NCBI GenBank assembly: GCA_964007475.1
Contig: CAXFZM010000209.1
Coordinates: forward strand, 62,001-126,000
From: Hybos culiciformis
Taxonomy: Eukaryota > Arthropoda > Insecta > Diptera > Hybotidae
Length of the DNA stretch: 64,000 nt
Direction: 5' to 3'
The position numbers were made by a program, and so were the translations under genes. Shown one piece after another: positions 1-12,900 of this stretch; within the stretch, counting starts at the first letter, position 1, and every line of letters begins with the position of its first letter. The notes beneath the pieces are model-generated. The model saw nothing but the letters and a program-made list of their open reading frames with translations. It had not been told where the DNA came from and made no database searches.

Positions 1-381
1 GGTTCGCGAGCTTTGAGCTCTCAAAGTTGAGAAAGAAAATTTTACATATTTAGTATGAAAAAATCGCCTTTCGACGGTTTTTAAGCTCTAGCTCAAAAAC
101 CAAAAATAATTTTCTAAAACAATTTTTTTTAGATTAAAATTCATAAAATTACGCTTCTTTTGGCATTTAAAAAACTAAAATCGATGCACTGGTTCGCGAG
201 CTATGAGCTCTCAAAGTTGAGAAAGAAAATTTTACATATTTAGAATGAAAAAATCGCCTTTCGACGGTTTTTAGGCTCTAGCTCAAAAACCAAAAATAAT
301 TTTCCAAAACAATTTTTTTTTAGATTAAAATTCATAAAATTACGCTTCTTTTGGCATTTAACAAATTAAAATTGATGCACT

Positions 382-572
382 GGTTCGCAAGCTATGAGCT
401 CTCAAAGTTGAGAAAGAAAATTTTACATATTTACTATGAAAAAATCGCCATTCGACGGTTTTTAGGCTCTAGCTCAAAAACCAAAAAATATTTTCTAAAA
501 CAATTTTTTTTTAGATTAAAATTCATAAAATTACGCTTCTTTTGGCATTTAAAAAATTAAAATCGATGCACT
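382..572 (+). repeat. Reference full-length satellite monomer (191 bp)
   Basis: This copy is given as a type monomer. It runs from GGTTCG to the base before the next GGTTCG. It holds two adjacent dyads near its start (GAGCT-ATG-AGCTC and TCTCAA-AG-TTGAGA) and an imperfect dyad around TTTCGACGG. It also has A and T tracts (AAAATTTT, oligo-T) that would favour intrinsic curvature. The 191-bp length is close to a nucleosome plus linker, a common satellite property. This copy carries TTTACTATG where most copies read TTTAGTATG, which removes an in-frame TAG stop. Confidence 0.93.
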
Positions 573-730
573 GGTTCGCAAGCTATGAGCTCTCAAAGTT
601 GAGAAAGAAAATTTTACATATTTAGTATGAAAAAATCGCCTTTCGACAGTTTTTAGGCTCTAGCTCAAAAACCAAAAAATTCATAAAATTACGCTTCTTT
701 TGGCATTTAAAAAATTAAAATCGATGCACT
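573..730 (+). repeat. Reference short satellite monomer (158 bp, 33-bp deletion)
   Basis: This variant passes directly from CCAAAAAATTCATAAAATT to the normal continuation. It lacks the stretch that in full monomers holds TATTTTCTAAAACAA, the oligo-T run and AGATTAAA. The missing 33 bp lie between A-rich segments, so slippage or microhomology at A-runs is a reasonable origin. The same deletion recurs many times in array 1, e.g. in monomers near 1210, 3180, 5995, 8030 and 10250, always with the same junction. That indicates amplification of one event within the higher-order unit. In array 2, I noticed it only near 44400. Confidence 0.9.
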
Positions 731-2130
731 GGTTCGCGAGCTATGAGCTCTCAAATTTGAGAAAGAAAATTTTACATATTTAGTATGAAAAAATCGCCTT
801 TCGACGGTTTTTAGGCTCTAGCTCAAAAACCAAAAAATGTTTTCTAAAACAATTTTTGTTTAGATTAAAATTCATAAAATTACGCTTATTTTGGCATTTA
901 AAAAATTAAAATCGATGCACTGGTTCGCGAGCTATGAGCTCTCAAAGTTGAGAAATAAAATTTTACATATTTAGTATGAAAAAATCGCCTTTCGACGGTT
1001 TTTAAGCTCTAGCTCAAAAACCAAAAAATATTTTCTAAAACAATTTTTTTTTAGATTAAAATTCATAAAATTACGCTTCTTTTGGCATTTAAAAAATTAA
1101 AATCAATGCACTGGTTCGCAAGCTATGAGCTCTCAAAGTTGAGAAAGAAAATTTTACATATTTAGTATGAAAAAATCGCCTTTCGACAGTTTTTAGGCTC
1201 TAGCTCAAAAACCAAAAAATTCATAAAATTACGCTTCTTTTGGCATTTAAAAAATTAAAATCGATGCACTGGTTCGCAAGCTATGAGCTCTCAAAGTTGA
1301 GAAAGAAAATTTTACATATTTAGTATGAAAAAATCGCCTTTCGACAGTTTTTAGGCTCTAGCTCAAAAACCAAAAAATTCATAAAATTACGCTTCTTTTG
1401 GCATTTAAAAAATTAAAATCGATGCACTGGTTCGCGAGCTATAGCTCTCAAAGTTGAGAAAGAAAATTTAACATATTTAGTATGAAAAAATCGCCTTTCG
1501 ACGGTTTTTAGGCTCTAGCTCAAAAACCCAAAAATATTTTATAAAACAATTTTTTTTTAGATTAAAATTCATAAAATTACGCTTCTTTTGGAATTTAAAA
1601 AATTAAAATCGATGCACTGGTTCGCGAGCTATGAGATCTCAAAGTTGAGAAAGAAAATTTTACATTTTTAGTATGACAAAATCGCCTTTCGACGGTTTTT
1701 AGGCTCTAGCTCAAAAACCAAAAAATGTTTTCTAAAACAATTTTTGTTTAGATTAAAATTCATAAAATTACGCTTATTTTGGCATTTAAAAAATTAAAAT
1801 CGATGCACTGGTTCGCGAGCTATGAGCTCTCAAAGCTCTAGCTCAAAAACCAAAAAATATTTTCTAAAACAATTTTTTTTTAGATTAAAATTCATAAAAT
1901 TACGCTTCTTTTGGCATTTAAAAAATTAAAATCGATGCACTGGTTCGCAAGCTATGAGCTCTCAAAGTTGAGAAAGAAAATTTTACATATTTAGTATGAA
2001 AAAATCGCCATTCGACGGTTTTTAGGCTCTAGCTCAAAAACCAAAAAATATTTTCTAAAACAATTTTTTTTTAGATTAAAATTCATAAAATTACGCTTCT
2101 TTTGGCATTTAAAAAATTAAAATCGATGCA

Positions 2131-2705
2131 CTCGTTCGCGAGCTATGAGCTCTCAAAGTTGAGAAAGAAAATTTTACATATTTAGTATGAAAAAATCGCC
2201 TTTTCGACGGTTTTTAGGCTCTAGCTCAATAACCAAAAAATATTTTCTAAAACAATTTTTTTTTAGATTAAAATTCAGAAAATTACGCTTCTTTTGGCAT
2301 TTAAAAAATTGAAATCGATCCACTGGTTCGCGAGCTATGAGCTCTCAAAATTGAGAAAAAAAATTTAAATATTTAGTATGAAAAAATCGCCTTTCGACGG
2401 TTTTTAGGCTCTAGCTCAAAAACCCAAAAATATTTTACAAAACAATTTTTTTTTAGATTAAAATTCATAAAATTACGCTTCTTTTGACATTTAAAAAATT
2501 AAAATCGATGCACTGGTTTGCGAGCTATGAGCTCTCAAAGTTGAGAAAGAAAATTTTACATATTTAGTATGAAAAAATCGCCTTTCGACGGTTTTTAGGC
2601 TCTAGCTCAAAAACCAAAAAATGTTTTCTAAAACAATTTTTTTTTAGATTAAAATTCATAAAATTACGCTTCTTTTGGCATTTAAAAAATTAAAATCGAT
2701 GCACT
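2131..2705. repeat. CTCG three-monomer block, copy 1
   Basis: These are three consecutive variant monomers with joint diagnostic changes: CACTCGTTCG instead of CACTGGTTCG, CAATAACC, CAGAAAATTACG, then GATCCACTGG with AAAATTGAGAAAAAAAAT, then TTTTGACATT followed by GGTTTGCGAG. The block recurs as a unit at 6975, 23409 and 31688, so it is useful for tracing exchange between higher-order copies. The variants GATCCACTGG and AAAATTGAG resemble array 2 monomers. Confidence 0.85.
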
Positions 2706-5085
2706 GGTTCGCGAGCTATGAGCTCTCAAAGTTGAGAAAGAAAATTTTACATATTTAGAATGAAAAAATCGCCTTTCGACGGTTTTTAGGCTCTAGCTCA
2801 AAAACCAAAAATAATTTTCCAAAACAATTTTTTTTAGATTAAAATTCATAAAATTACGCTTCTTTTGGCATTTAAAAAATTAAAATCGATGCACTGGTTC
2901 GCGAGCTATAGCTCTCAAAGTTGAGAAAGAAAATTTAACATATTTAGTATGAAAAAATCGCCTTTCGACGGTTTTTAGGCTCTAGCTCAAAAACCAAAAA
3001 ATATTTTCTAAAACAATTTTTTTTTAGATTAAAATTCATAAAATTACGTTTCTTTTGGCATTTAAAAAATTAAAATCGATGCACTGGTTCGCGAGCTTTG
3101 AGCTCTCAAAGTTGAGAAAGAAAATTTTACATATTTAGTATGAAAAAATCGCCTTTCGACAGTTTTTAGGCTCTAGCTCAAAAACCAAAAAATTCATAAA
3201 ATTACGCTTCTTTTGGCATTTAAAAAATTAAAATCGATGCACTGGTTCGCGAGCTATGAGCTCTCAAATTTGAGAAAGAAAATTTTACATATTTAGTATG
3301 AAAAAATCGCCTTTCGACGGTTTTTAGGCTCTAGCTCAAAAACCCAAAAATATTTTATAAAACAATTTTTTTTTAGATTAAAATTCATAAAATTACGCTT
3401 CTTTTGGAATTTAAAAAATTAAAATCGATGCACTGGTTCGCGAGCTATGAGATCTCAAAGTTGAGAAAGAAAATTTTACATATTTAGTATGAAAAAATCG
3501 CCTTTCGACGGTTTTTAGGCTCTAGCTCAAAAACCAAAAAATGTTTTCTAAAACAATTTTTGTTTAGATTAAAATTCATAAAATTACGCTTGTTTTGGCA
3601 TTTAAAAAATTAAAATCGATGCACTGGTTCGCGAGCTATGAGCTCTCAAAGTTGAGAAATAAAATTTTACATATTTAGTATGAAAAAATCGCCTTTCGAC
3701 GGTTTTTAAGCTCTAGCTCAAAAACCAAAAAATATTTTCTAAAACAATTTTTTTTTAGATTAAAATTCATAAAATTACGCTTCTTTTGGCATTTAAAAAA
3801 TTAAAATCGATGCACTGGTTCGCAAGCTATGAGCTCTCAAAGTTGAGAAAGAAAATTTTACATATTTAGTATGAAAAAATCGCCATTCGACGGTTTTTAG
3901 GCTCTAGCTCAAAAACCAAAAAATATTTTCTAAAACAATTTTTTTTTAGATTAAAATTCATAAAATTACGTTTCTTTTGGCATTTAAAAAATTAAAATCG
4001 ATGCACTGGTTCGCGAGCTTTGAGCTCTCAAAGTTGAGAAAGAAAATTTTACATATTTAGTATGAAAAAATCGCCTTTCGACGGTTTTTAGGCTCTAGCT
4101 CAAAAACCAAAAAATTCATAAAATTACGCTTCTTTTGGCATTTAAAAAACTAAAATCGATGCACTGGTTCGCGAGCTATGAGCTCTCAAAGTTGAGAAAG
4201 AAAATTTTACATATTTAGAATGAAAAAATCGCCTTTCGACGGTTTTTAGGCTCTAGCTCAAAAACCAAAAATAATTTTCCAAAACAATTTTTTTTAGATT
4301 AAAATTCATAAAATTACGCTTCTTTTGGCATTTAAAAAATTAAAATCGATGCACTGGTTCGCGAGCTATAGCTCTCAAAGTTGAGAAAGAAAATTTTACA
4401 TATTTAGTATGAAAAAATCGCCTTTCGACGGTTTTTAAGCTCTAGCTCAAAAACCAAAAATAATTTTCTAAAACAATTTTTTTTAGATTAAAATTCATAA
4501 AATTACGCTTCTTTTGGCATTTAAAAAATTAAAATCGATGCACTGGTTCGCGAGCTATGAGCTCTCAAAGTTGAGAAAGAAAATTTTACATATTTACTAT
4601 GAAAAAATCGCCATTCGACGGTTTTTAGGCTCTAGCTCAAAAACCAAAAAATATTTTCTAAAACAATTTTTTTTTAGATTAAAATTCATAAAATTACGTT
4701 TCTTTTGGCATTTAAAAAATTAAAATCGATGCACTGGTTCGCGACCTTTGAGCTCTCAAAGTTGAGAAAGAAAATTTTACATATTTAGTATGAAAAAATC
4801 GCCTTTCGACGGTTTTTAAGCTCTAGCTCAAAAACCAAAAATAATTTTCTAAAACAATTTTTTTTAGATTAAAATTCATAAAATTACGCTTCTTTTGGAC
4901 TTTAAAAAACTAAAATCGATGCACTGGTTCGCGAGCTATGAGCTCTCAAAGTTGAGAAAGAAAATTTTACATATTTAGAATGAAAAAATCGCCTTTCGAC
5001 GGTTTTTAGGCTCTAGCTCAAAAAACAAAAATAATTTTCCAAAACAATTTTTTTTTAGATTAAAATTCATAAAATTACGCTTCTT

Positions 5086-8000
5086 TTGGCATTTAACAAA
5101 TTAAAATTGATGCACTGGTTCGCAAGCTATGAGCTCTCAAAGTTGAGAAAGAAAATTTTACATATTTACTATGAAAAAATCGCCATTCGACGGTTTTTAG
5201 GCTCTAGCTCAAAAACCAAAAAATATTTTCTAAAACAATTTTTGTTTAGATTAAAATTCATAAAATTACGCTTATTTTGGCATTTAAAAAATTAAAATCG
5301 ATGCACTGGTTCGCGAGCTATGAGCTCTCAAAGTTGAGAAATAAAATTTTACATATTTAGTATGAAAAAATCGCCTTTCGACGGTTTTTAAGCTCTAGCT
5401 CAAAAACCAAAAAATATTTTCTAAAACAATTTTTTTTTAGATTAAAATTCATAAAATTACGCTTCTTTTGGCATTTAAAAAATTAAAATCGATGCACTGG
5501 TTCGCAAGCTATGAGCTCTCAAAGTTGAGAAAGAAAATTTTACATATTTAGTATGAAAAAATCGCCTTTCGACGGTTTTTAGGCTCTAGCTCAAAAACCA
5601 AAAATAATTTTCCAAAACAATTTTTTTTTAGATTAAAATTCATAAAATTACGCTATTTAGTAAAATTACGCTTATTTTGGCATTTAAAAAATTAAAATCG
5701 ATGCACTGGTTCGCGAGCTATGAGCTCTCAAAGTTGAGAAATAAAATTTTACATATTTAGTATGAAAAAATCGCCTTTCGACGGTTTTTAAGCTCTAGCT
5801 CAAAAACCAAAAAATATTTTCTAAAACAATTTTTTTTTAGATTAAAATTCATAAAATTACGCTTCTTTTGGCATTTAAAAAATTAAAATCGATGCACTGG
5901 TTCGCAAGCTATGAGCTCTCAAAGTTGAGAAAGAAAATTTTACATATTTAGTATGAAAAAATCGCCTTTCGACAGTTTTTAGGCTCTAGCTCAAAAACCA
6001 AAAAATTCATAAAATTACGCTTCTTTTGGCATTTAAAAAATTAAAATCGATGCACTGGTTCGCAAGCTATGAGCTCTCAAAGTTGAGAAAGAAAATTTTA
6101 CATATTTAGTATGAAAAAATCGCCTTTCGACAGTTTTTAGGCTCTAGCTCAAAAACCAAAAAATTCATAAAATTACGCTTCTTTTGGCATTTAAAAAATT
6201 AAAATCGATGCACTGGTTCGCGAGCTATAGCTCTCAAAGTTGAGAAAGAAAATTTAACATATTTAGTATGAAAAAATCGCCTTTCGACGGTTTTTAGGCT
6301 CTAGCTCAAAAACCCAAAAATATTTTATAAAACAATTTTTTTTTAGATTAAAATTCATAAAATTACGCTTCTTTTGGAATTTAAAAAATTAAAATCGATG
6401 CACTGGTTCGCGAGCTATGAGATCTCAAAGTTGAGAAAGAAAATTTTACATATTTAGTATGAAAAAATCGCCTTTCGACGGTTTTTAGGCTCTAGCTCAA
6501 GAACCAAAAAATGTTTTCTAAAACAATTTTTGTTTAGATTAAAATTCATAAAATTACGCTTATTTTGGCATTTAAAAAATTAAAATCGATGCACTGGTTC
6601 GCGAGCTATGAGCTCTCAAAGTTGAGAAATAAAATTTTACATATTTAGTATGAAAAAATCGCCTTTCGACGGTTTTTAAGCTCTAGCTCAAAAACCAAAA
6701 AATATTTTCTAAAACAATTTTTTTTAGATTAAAATTCATAAAATTACGCTTCTTTTGGCATTTAAAAAATTAAAATCGATGCACTGGTTCGCAAGCTATG
6801 AGCTCTCAAAGTTGAGAAAGAAAATTTTACATATTTAGTATGAAAAAATCGCCATTCGACGGTTTTTAGGCTCTAGCTCAAAAACCAAAAAATATTTTCT
6901 AAAACAATTTTTTTTTAGATTAAAATTCATAAAATTACGCTTCTTTTGGCATTTAAAAAATTAAAATCGATGCACTCGTTCGCGAGCTATGAGCTCTCAA
7001 AGTTGAGAAAGAAAATTTTACATATTTAGTATGAAAAAATCGCCTTTCGACGGTTTTTAGGCTCTAGCTCAATAACCAAAAAATATTTTCTAAAACAATT
7101 TTTTTTTAGATTAAAATTCAGAAAATTACGCTTCTTTTGGCATTTAAAAAATTGAAATCGATCCACTGGTTCGCGAGCTATGAGCTCTCAAAATTGAGAA
7201 AAAAAATTTAAATATTTAGTATGAAAAAATCGCCTTTCGACGGTTTTTAGGCTCTAGCTCAAAAACCCAAAAATATTTTACAAAACAATTTTTTTTTAGA
7301 TTAAAATTCATAAAATTACGCTTCTTTTGACATTTAAAAAATTAAAATCGATGCACTGGTTTGCGAGCTATGAGCTCTCAAAGTTGAGAAAGAAAATTTT
7401 ACATATTTAGTATGAAAAAATCGCCTTTCGACGGTTTTTAGGCTCTAGCTCAAAAACCAAAAAATGTTTTCTAAAACAATTTTTTTTAGATTAAAATTCA
7501 TAAAATTACGCTTCTTTTGGCATTTAAAAAATTAAAATCGATGCACTGGTTCGCGAGCTATGAGCTCTCAAAGTTGAGAAAGAAAATTTTACATATTTAG
7601 AATGAAAAAATCGCCTTTCGACGGTTTTTAGGCTCTAGCTCAAAAACCAAAAATAATTTTCCAAAACAATTTTTTTTAGATTAAAATTCATAAAATTACG
7701 CTTCTTTTGGCATTTAAAAAATTAAAATCGATGCACTGGTTCGCGAGCTATAGCTCTCAAAGTTGAGAAAGAAAATTTAACATATTTAGTATGAAAAAAT
7801 CGCCTTTCGACGGTTTTTAGGCTCTAGCTCAAAAACCAAAAAATATTTTCTAAAACAATTTTTTTTTAGATTAAAATTCATAAAATTACGTTTCTTTTGG
7901 CATTTAAAAAATTAAAATCGATGCACTGGTTCGCGAGCTTTGAGCTCTCAAAGTTGAGAAAGAAAATTTTACATATTTAGTATGAAAAAATCGCCTTTCG

Positions 8001-9927
8001 ACAGTTTTTAGGCTCTAGCTCAAAAACCAAAAAATTCATAAAATTACGCTTCTTTTGGCATTTAAAAAATTAAAATCGATGCACTGGTTCGCGAGCTATG
8101 AGCTCTCAAATTTGAGAAAGAAAATTTTACATATTTAGTATGAAAAAATCGCCTTTCGACGGTTTTTAGGCTCTAGCTCAAAAACCCAAAAATATTTTAT
8201 AAAACAATTTTTTTTTAGATTAAAATTCATAAAATTACGCTTCTTTTGGAATTTAAAAAATTAAAATCGATGCACTGGTTCGCGAGCTATGAGATCTCAA
8301 AGTTGAGAAAGAAAATTTTACATATTTAGTATGAAAAAATCGCCTTTCGACGGTTTTTAGGCTCTAGCTCAAAAACCAAAAAATGTTTTCTAAAACAATT
8401 TTTGTTTAGATTAAAATTCATAAAATTACGCTTATTTTGGCATTTAAAAAATTAAAATCGATGCACTGGTTCGCGAGCTATGAGCTCTCAAAGTTGAGAA
8501 ATAAAATTTTACATATTTAGTATGAAAAAATCGCCTTTCGACGGTTTTTAAGCTCTAGCTCAAAAACCAAAAAATATTTTCTAAAACAATTTTTTTTTAG
8601 ATTAAAATTCATAAAATTACGCTTCTTTTGGCATTTAAAAAATTAAAATCGATGCACTGGTTCGCAAGCTATGAGCTCTCAAAGTTGAGAAAGAAAATTT
8701 TACATATTTAGTATGAAAAAATCGCCATTCGACGGTTTTTAGGCTCTAGCTCAAAAACCAAAAAATATTTTCTAAAACAATTTTTTTTTAGATTAAAATT
8801 CATAAAATTACGTTTCTTTTGGCATTTAAAAAATTAAAATCGATGCACTGGTTCGCGAGCTTTGAGCTCTCAAAGTTGAGAAAGAAAATTTTACATATTT
8901 AGTATGAAAAAATCGCCTTTCGACGGTTTTTAGGCTCTAGCTCAAAAACCAAAAAATTCATAAAATTACGCTTCTTTTGGCATTTAAAAAACTAAAATCG
9001 ATGCACTGGTTCGCGAGCTATGAGCTCTCAAAGTTGAGAAAGAAAATTTTACATATTTAGAATGAAAAAATCGCCTTTCGACGGTTTTTAGGCTCTAGCT
9101 CAAAAACCAAAAATAATTTTCCAAAACAATTTTTTTTAGATTAAAATTCATAAAATTACGCTTCTTTTGGCATTTAAAAAATTAAAATCGATGCACTGGT
9201 TCGCGAGCTATAGCTCTCAAAGTTGAGAAAGAAAATTTTACATATTTAGTATGAAAAAATCGCCTTTCGACGATTTTTAAGCTCTAGCTCAAAAACCAAA
9301 AATAATTTTCTAAAACAATTTTTTTTAGATTAAAATTCATAAAATTACGCTTCTTTTGGCATTTAAAAAATTAAAATCGATGCACTGGTTCGCGAGCTAT
9401 GAGCTCTCAAAGTTGAGAAAGAAAATTTTACATATTTACTATGAAAAAATCGCCATTCGACGGTTTTTAGGCTCTAGCTCAAAAACCAAAAAATATTTTC
9501 TAAAACAATTTTTTTTTAGATTAAAATTCATAAAATTACGTTTCTTTTGGCATTTAAAAAATTAAAATCGATGCACTGGTTCGCGAGCTTTGAGCTCTCA
9601 AAGTTGAGAAAGAAAATTTTACATATTTAGTATGAAAAAATCGCCTTTCGACGGTTTTTAAGCTCTAGCTCAAAAACCAAAAATAATTTTCTAAAACAAT
9701 TTTTTTTAGATTAAAATTCATAAAATTACGCTTCTTTTGGCATTTAAAAAACTAAAATCGATGCACTGGTTCGCGAGCTATGAGCTCTCAAAGTTGAGAA
9801 AGAAAATTTTACATATTTAGAATGAAAAAATCGCCTTTCGACGGTTTTTAGGCTCTAGCTCAAAAACCAAAAATAATTTTCCAAAACAATTTTTTTTTAG
9901 ATTAAAATTCATAAAATTACGCTTCTT
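5086..9927. repeat. Higher-order repeat copy 2 (4842 bp)
   Basis: Both marker monomers are offset by exactly 4842 bp from the preceding or following copy (4514 to 9356, 5086 to 9928), so this period is well defined. The copy contains the CTCG block at 6975-7547. It has an irregular junction near 5655, where CGCTATTTAGTAAAATTACG joins two partial monomers; I did not see that junction elsewhere. It lacks the TTTGACGG one-base deletion found in copies 3-6, and carries the CGATTTTTAA change at 9271. Confidence 0.85.
6975..7547. repeat. CTCG three-monomer block, copy 2
   Basis: Same joint markers as the block at 2131, offset by 4844 bp, in agreement with the 4842-bp period of the surrounding higher-order unit. 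Only one- or two-base length differences in homopolymer runs separate the two copies by eye. Confidence 0.85.
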
Positions 9928-12900
9928 TTGGCATTTAACAAATTAAAATTGATGCACTGGTTCGCAAGCTATGAGCTCTCAAAGTTGAGAAAGAAAATTT
10001 TACATATTTACTATGAAAAAATCGCCATTCGACGGTTTTTAGGCTCTAGCTCAAAAACCAAAAAATATTTTCTAAAACAATTTTTTTTTAGATTAAAATT
10101 CATAAAATTACGCTTCTTTTGGCATTTAAAAAATTAAAATCGATGCACTGGTTCGCAAGCTATGAGCTCTCAAAGTTGAGAAAGAAAATTTTACATATTT
10201 AGTATGAAAAAATCGCCTTTCGACAGTTTTTAGGCTCTAGCTCAAAAACCAAAAAATTCATAAAATTACGCTTCTTTTGGCATTTAAAAAATTAAAATCG
10301 ATGCACTGGTTCGCGAGCTATGAGCTCTCAAATTTGAGAAAGAAAATTTTACATATTTAGTATGAAAAAATCGCCTTTCGACGGTTTTTAGGCTCTAGCT
10401 CAAAAACCAAAAAATGTTTTCTAAAACAATTTTTGTTTAGATTAAAATTCATAAAATTACGCTTATTTTGGCATTTAAAAAATTAAAATCGATGCACTGG
10501 TTCGCGAGCTATGAGCTCTCAAAGTTGAGAAATAAAATTTTACATATTTAGTATGAAAAAATCGCCTTTCGACGGTTTTTAAGCTCTAGCTCAAAAACCA
10601 AAAAATATTTTCTAAAACAATTTTTTTTTAGATTAAAATTCATAAAATTACGCTTCTTTTGGCATTTAAAAAATTAAAATCGATGCACTGGTTCGCAAGC
10701 TATGAGCTCTCAAAGTTGAGAAAGAAAATTTTACATATTTAGTATGAAAAAATCGCCTTTCGACAGTTTTTAGGCTCTAGCTCAAAAACCAAAAAATTCA
10801 TAAAATTACGCTTCTTTTGGCATTTAAAAAATTAAAATCGATGCACTGGTTCGCAAGCTATGAGCTCTCAAAGTTGAGAAAGAAAATTTTACATATTTAG
10901 TATGAAAAAATCGCCTTTCGACAGTTTTTAGGCTCTAGCTCAAAAACCAAAAAATTCATAAAATTACGCTTCTTTTGGCATTTAAAAAATTAAAATCGAT
11001 GCACTGGTTCGCGAGCTATAGCTCTCAAAGTTGAGAAAGAAAATTTAACATATTTAGTATGAAAAAATCGCCTTTCGACGGTTTTTAGGCTCTAGCTCAA
11101 AAACCCAAAAATATTTTATAAAACAATTTTTTTTTAGATTAAAATTCATAAAATTACGCTTCTTTTGGAATTTAAAAAATTAAAATCGATGCACTGGTTC
11201 GCGAGCTATGAGATCTCAAAGTTGAGAAAGAAAATTTTACATATTTAGTATGAAAAAATCGCCTTTCGACGGTTTTTAGGCTCTAGCTCAAAAACCAAAA
11301 AATGTTTTCTAAAACAATTTTTGTTTAGATTAAAATTCATAAAATTACGCTTATTTTGGCATTTAAAAAATTAAAATCGATGCACTGGTTCGCGAGCTAT
11401 GAGCTCTCAAAGTTGAGAAATAAAATTTTACATATTTAGTATGAAAAAATCGCCTTTGACGGTTTTTAAGCTCTAGCTCAAAAACCAAAAAATATTTTCT
11501 AAAACAATTTTTTTTTAGATTAAAATTCATAAAATTACGCTTCTTTTGGCATTTAAAAAATTAAAATCGATGCACTGGTTCGCAAGCTATGAGCTCTCAA
11601 AGTTGAGAAAGAAAATTTTACATATTTAGTATGAAAAAATCGCCATTCGACGGTTTTTAGGCTCTAGCTCAAAAACCAAAAAATATTTTCTAAAACAATT
11701 TTTTTTTAGATTAAAATTCATAAAATTACGCTTCTTTTGGCATTTAAAAAATTAAAATCGATGCACTGGTTCGCAAGCTATGAGCTCTCAAAGTTGAGAA
11801 AGAAAATTTTACATATTTAGTATGAAAAAATCGCCTTTCGACAGTTTTTAGGCTCTAGCTCAAAAACCAAAAAATTCATAAAATTACGCTTCTTTTGGCA
11901 TTTAAAAAATTAAAATCGATGCACTGGTTCGCGAGCTATGAGCTCTCAAATTTGAGAAAGAAAATTTTACATATTTAGTATGAAAAAATCGCCTTTCGAC
12001 GGTTTTTAGGCTCTAGCTCAAAAACCCAAAAATATTTTATAAAACAATTTTTTTTTAGATTAAAATTCATAAAATTACGCTTCTTTTGGAATTTAAAAAA
12101 TTAAAATCGATGCACTGGTTCGCGAGCTATGAGATCTCAAAGTTGAGAAAGAAAATTTTACATATTTAGTATGAAAAAATCGCCTTTCGACGGTTTTTAG
12201 GCTCTAGCTCAAAAACCAAAAAATGTTTTCTAAAACAATTTTTGTTTAGATTAAAATTCATAAAATTACGCTTATTTTGGCATTTAAAAAATTAAAATCG
12301 ATGCACTGGTTCGCGAGCTATGAGCTCTCAAAGTTGAGAAATAAAATTTTACATATTTAGTATGAAAAAATCGCCTTTCGACGGTTTTTAAGCTCTAGCT
12401 CAAAAACCAAAAAATATTTTCTAAAACAATTTTTTTTTAGATTAAAATTCATAAAATTACGCTTCTTTTGGCATTTAAAAAATTAAAATCGATGCACTGG
12501 TTCGCAAGCTATGAGCTCTCAAAGTTGAGAAAGAAAATTTTACATATTTAGTATGAAAAAATCGCCTTTCGACAGTTTTTAGGCTCTAGCTCAAAAACCA
12601 AAAAATTCATAAAATTACGCTTCTTTTGGCATTTAAAAAATTAAAATCGATGCACTGGTTCGCAAGCTATGAGCTCTCAAAGTTGAGAAAGAAAATTTTA
12701 CATATTTAGTATGAAAAAATCGCCTTTCGACAGTTTTTAGGCTCTAGCTCAAAAACCAAAAAATTCATAAAATTACGCTTCTTTTGGCATTTAAAAAATT
12801 AAAATCGATGCACTGGTTCGCGAGCTATAGCTCTCAAAGTTGAGAAAGAAAATTTAACATATTTAGTATGAAAAAATCGCCTTTCGACGGTTTTTAGGCT

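Larger units (their letters stand above)
351..5085. repeat. Higher-order repeat copy 1 (about 4.7 kb)
   Basis: The copy is bounded by the marker monomer that reads GGCATTTAACAAATTAAAA followed by TTGATGCAC, which occurs at 351, 5086, 9928, 15387, 19761, 26361 and 30929. This copy contains the CTCG block (2131-2705), the AGATCTC-bearing monomers and a series of 158-bp monomers. It ends with the companion marker monomer at 4514. The companion lies 572 bp (three monomers) before the next boundary here, and at almost the same spacing in most later copies. The choice of start within the unit is arbitrary. Confidence 0.85.
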
